A stretch of 7,455 bases of DNA, from the NCBI GenBank assembly GCA_938015795.1, contig CALLXA010000016.1, positions 1 through 7,455 of the forward strand, in the 5' to 3' direction. The position numbers were made by a program, and so were the translations under genes. Shown here in pieces: positions 6,252-7,455 of this stretch. The number at the start of each line of letters is the position of its first letter. Position 1 is the first letter of the stretch. Below the pieces are notes generated by a model. The model was not told where the DNA came from. It searched no databases and was given only the letters and a program-made list of their open reading frames with translations. This DNA is from an uncultured bacterium. GTDB lineage: Bacteria; Patescibacteriota; Dojkabacteria; SC72.

Positions 6252-6971
6252 TTATTTAAACCTATCTTTGTATATTAAAAATAGCGTAGGGACTTTATTT
6301 AGAATGACTTTTTCTTTTTTCCAATCTTCTATTTTCTTTGTAACAACAAAACCTTCTTCACCTAAAACATCTTTAGCAATACATAGATATGTATTATCAT
6401 CACAAGAATTTAAAATATCTTCAAAAAGATGTTCATTTTTATATGGTGCTTCCATAAAGATTTGGGTTTGATCATTTCTAAATGAATCTTGTTCAAGCTT
6501 CTTTAAATCCCCTATTCTCTTTCCTTGTTCCTTACTAAGGTATCCATGAAATACAAATCTCTGACCATTTAAACCAGAAGCCATTAGAGCCAAAAAAATG
6601 GAAGATGGACCAATCATAGGTACTATCTCAATTCCATGCCCTTGAGCATACAGTATTACTCTCCATCCAGGATCTGCAATTGATGGTGCACCAGCATCTG
6701 ACATTAATCCAATATCTTTACCTTTGAACACAGGCTCTAATATAAAGTCTAGATCTCTGTTTTTAGTATGCTCATTTACTTCAATCATCTCTATCTGTTG
6801 TATCGGTTTGTTTAATTCTAAACCTGATAGGTGCCTTCTAGCTACTTTAGCTGTTTCCACAACATATGTATCTAAAGTACAGATAATGTCTAAATCTTTC
6901 TTTCTTAAGGTGTCTTTTAAACCTTCTCCTGTGATTGATGTAGGAATTAAATATAGTTTGCCTTTTTTCAT
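6252..6971 (-). CDS. RsmI-like SAM-dependent rRNA methyltransferase (COG0313-type)
   Basis: 239 residues. Tetrapyrrole-methylase fold, as in RsmI, which 2'-O-methylates C1402 of 16S rRNA. Seen: LYLIPTS (6-12) at the start, GLMSDAGAPSIADPG (88-102), which matches the SAM-site signature S-D-A-G-x-P-x-I-x-D-P-G, and VPMIGPSSIFLALMASGLNG (117-136). The protein departs from canonical RsmI: the TPIGNLxDIT loop is replaced by PTSITGEGLKDT, the AEDTR region by VVETAKVARR, and the HNE motif reads NEHT. QTQIFMEAPYKN (168-179) and LCIAKD (196-201) fit a variant group that I recall mainly from Bacteroidota. An rRNA target is likely but the exact nucleotide is uncertain, so no symbol is given. The ATG overlaps the mutL stop by one base (TAATG), indicating translational coupling. 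Confidence 0.85.
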   Translation of the reverse strand: MKKGKLYLIPTSITGEGLKDTLRKKDLDIICTLDTYVVETAKVARRHLSGLELNKPIQQIEMIEVNEHTKNRDLDFILEPVFKGKDIGLMSDAGAPSIADPGWRVILYAQGHGIEIVPMIGPSSIFLALMASGLNGQRFVFHGYLSKEQGKRIGDLKKLEQDSFRNDQTQIFMEAPYKNEHLFEDILNSCDDNTYLCIAKDVLGEEGFVVTKKIEDWKKEKVILNKVPTLFLIYKDRFK

Positions 6972-7455
6972 TAGTATGTCCTTTCAAAATTTTTATCTAT
7001 TTCTGCTAACGTTAATCTCCAAATTGCTGGCCTTCCATGAGGACAGCTATATGGATTCTTACATAACTTTAATTCATTATACAGATTTATCATCTCACTT
7101 CTATCTAAAGGTTGTCCCTTTCTTATACTTGCATGGCAAGAAAGTGTAGCCAATATATCATCTCTTAGTTTAGTAAAATTCTTTTTTAACATCTCTATAT
7201 CCTCTGTAATTTCAAAAATCTCTTTAAACATATCTGTAAAATTACTTTCTACAAATTCAACAGGTACAGTGTTTATCATTATTCCATCTTTGTTTTCAGA
7301 TATATCAAAACCTAATTCTTTAAAGAATTCCTTAAATTCTAAAACAAATAGCTTTTCCTCATTGTTTAATGATATTTCTGTTGGTACCAAAAGATTTTGA
7401 CTATCTCTCTTTTCGTGTGTCTTTTGTAATTTCTCAAAATTAATTCTTTCAGCCA
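6971..7455 (-). CDS. mutL: MutL mismatch repair protein, C-terminal part (5' end outside window)
   Basis: The frame is open to the right edge, so only the last 160 residues are visible; an apparent TTG start at 7388-7390 is internal. This is the C-terminal dimerisation and endonuclease domain. The first visible residues AERINFEKL match the segment following the DQHA endonuclease motif, which itself would lie just beyond the edge. SQNLLVP is the family's next conserved strand. The zinc-site motifs are present: SCHASIRKGQ (Cys-x-His type) and CPHGRP (encoded at 7028-7045), and the end NFERTY corresponds to the C-terminal FxR motif. These features belong to nicking MutL proteins of bacteria without MutH, unlike E. 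coli MutL. It is the first visible gene of a minus-strand operon. Its stop overlaps the next start by one base. The promoter is outside the window. Confidence 0.95.
   Translation of the reverse strand, partial: AERINFEKLQKTHEKRDSQNLLVPTEISLNNEEKLFVLEFKEFFKELGFDISENKDGIMINTVPVEFVESNFTDMFKEIFEITEDIEMLKKNFTKLRDDILATLSCHASIRKGQPLDRSEMINLYNELKLCKNPYSCPHGRPAIWRLTLAEIDKNFERTY
6979..6984 (-). promoter_or_regulatory. Shine-Dalgarno-like site for the RsmI-like gene
   Basis: AAAGGA, read on the minus strand at 6984-6979, ends seven bases before the RsmI-like ATG, a workable spacing. It is the only good Shine-Dalgarno match before any start in this window. It lies within the mutL codons for Glu-Arg-Thr of the conserved FERT motif, so the match may be a by-product of protein sequence. 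Confidence 0.4.

Noticed and set aside
6079..6471. Plus-strand open frame across the degT/rsmI-like junction
   Set aside because: It spans two real genes in antisense and its Ser/Phe-rich product is typical of antisense AT-rich coding DNA.
6724..7149. Plus-strand open frame antisense to the rsmI-like/mutL junction
   Set aside because: The antisense strand encodes conserved MutL and RsmI-like motifs; the open frame has no recognisable domain.

Overview
The window is AT-rich DNA (roughly 30% G+C by eye) from a bacterium. The first 19 bases match the tail of the Illumina TruSeq read-2 adapter, so the left edge is the end of a short-read contig, probably metagenomic. Most genes lack a Shine-Dalgarno sequence, and all seven visible stop codons are TAA. 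The promoters that can be read are sigma70-like. This, together with the gene content (a small DUF4870/Tic20-like membrane protein, LemA plus DUF2207, FemAB, DegT, tRNA-Pro without an encoded CCA), suggests a low-GC Patescibacteria (CPR) member. Bacteroidota is an alternative, because the RsmI-like protein resembles a form I associate with that phylum. No marker gene is present, so the assignment is tentative.

Layout. 20-590 (-): lexA, cut at its 3' end by the adapter. 591-721: divergent control region with a perfect palindrome lying over the lexA -10 and a sigma70-like promoter for the next gene. 722-1069 (+): three-helix DUF4870/Tic20-like membrane protein, followed by a strong terminator. 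1151-1224 (+): tRNA-Pro(TGG). 1225-1571: noncoding, with a dense chain of overlapping inverted repeats, some of which exclude one another, ending in a putative lemA promoter. 1572-2114 and 2120-3856 (+): lemA and a DUF2207 membrane protein, a probable two-gene operon. 3920-7455 (-): a tight operon read mutL, RsmI-like methyltransferase, DegT-family aminotransferase, FemAB-family aminoacyltransferase. It converges on the DUF2207 gene across a 63-base gap.

Functionally the window combines DNA maintenance (LexA for the SOS response, MutL for mismatch repair), translation (tRNA-Pro, a probable rRNA methyltransferase) and the cell envelope (LemA, DUF2207, DUF4870-like protein, FemAB, perhaps DegT). 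I see no mobile element, CRISPR array or defence system. The least explained parts are the 1290-1494 hairpin cluster and the lexA palindrome, which does not match the classical SOS-box types.
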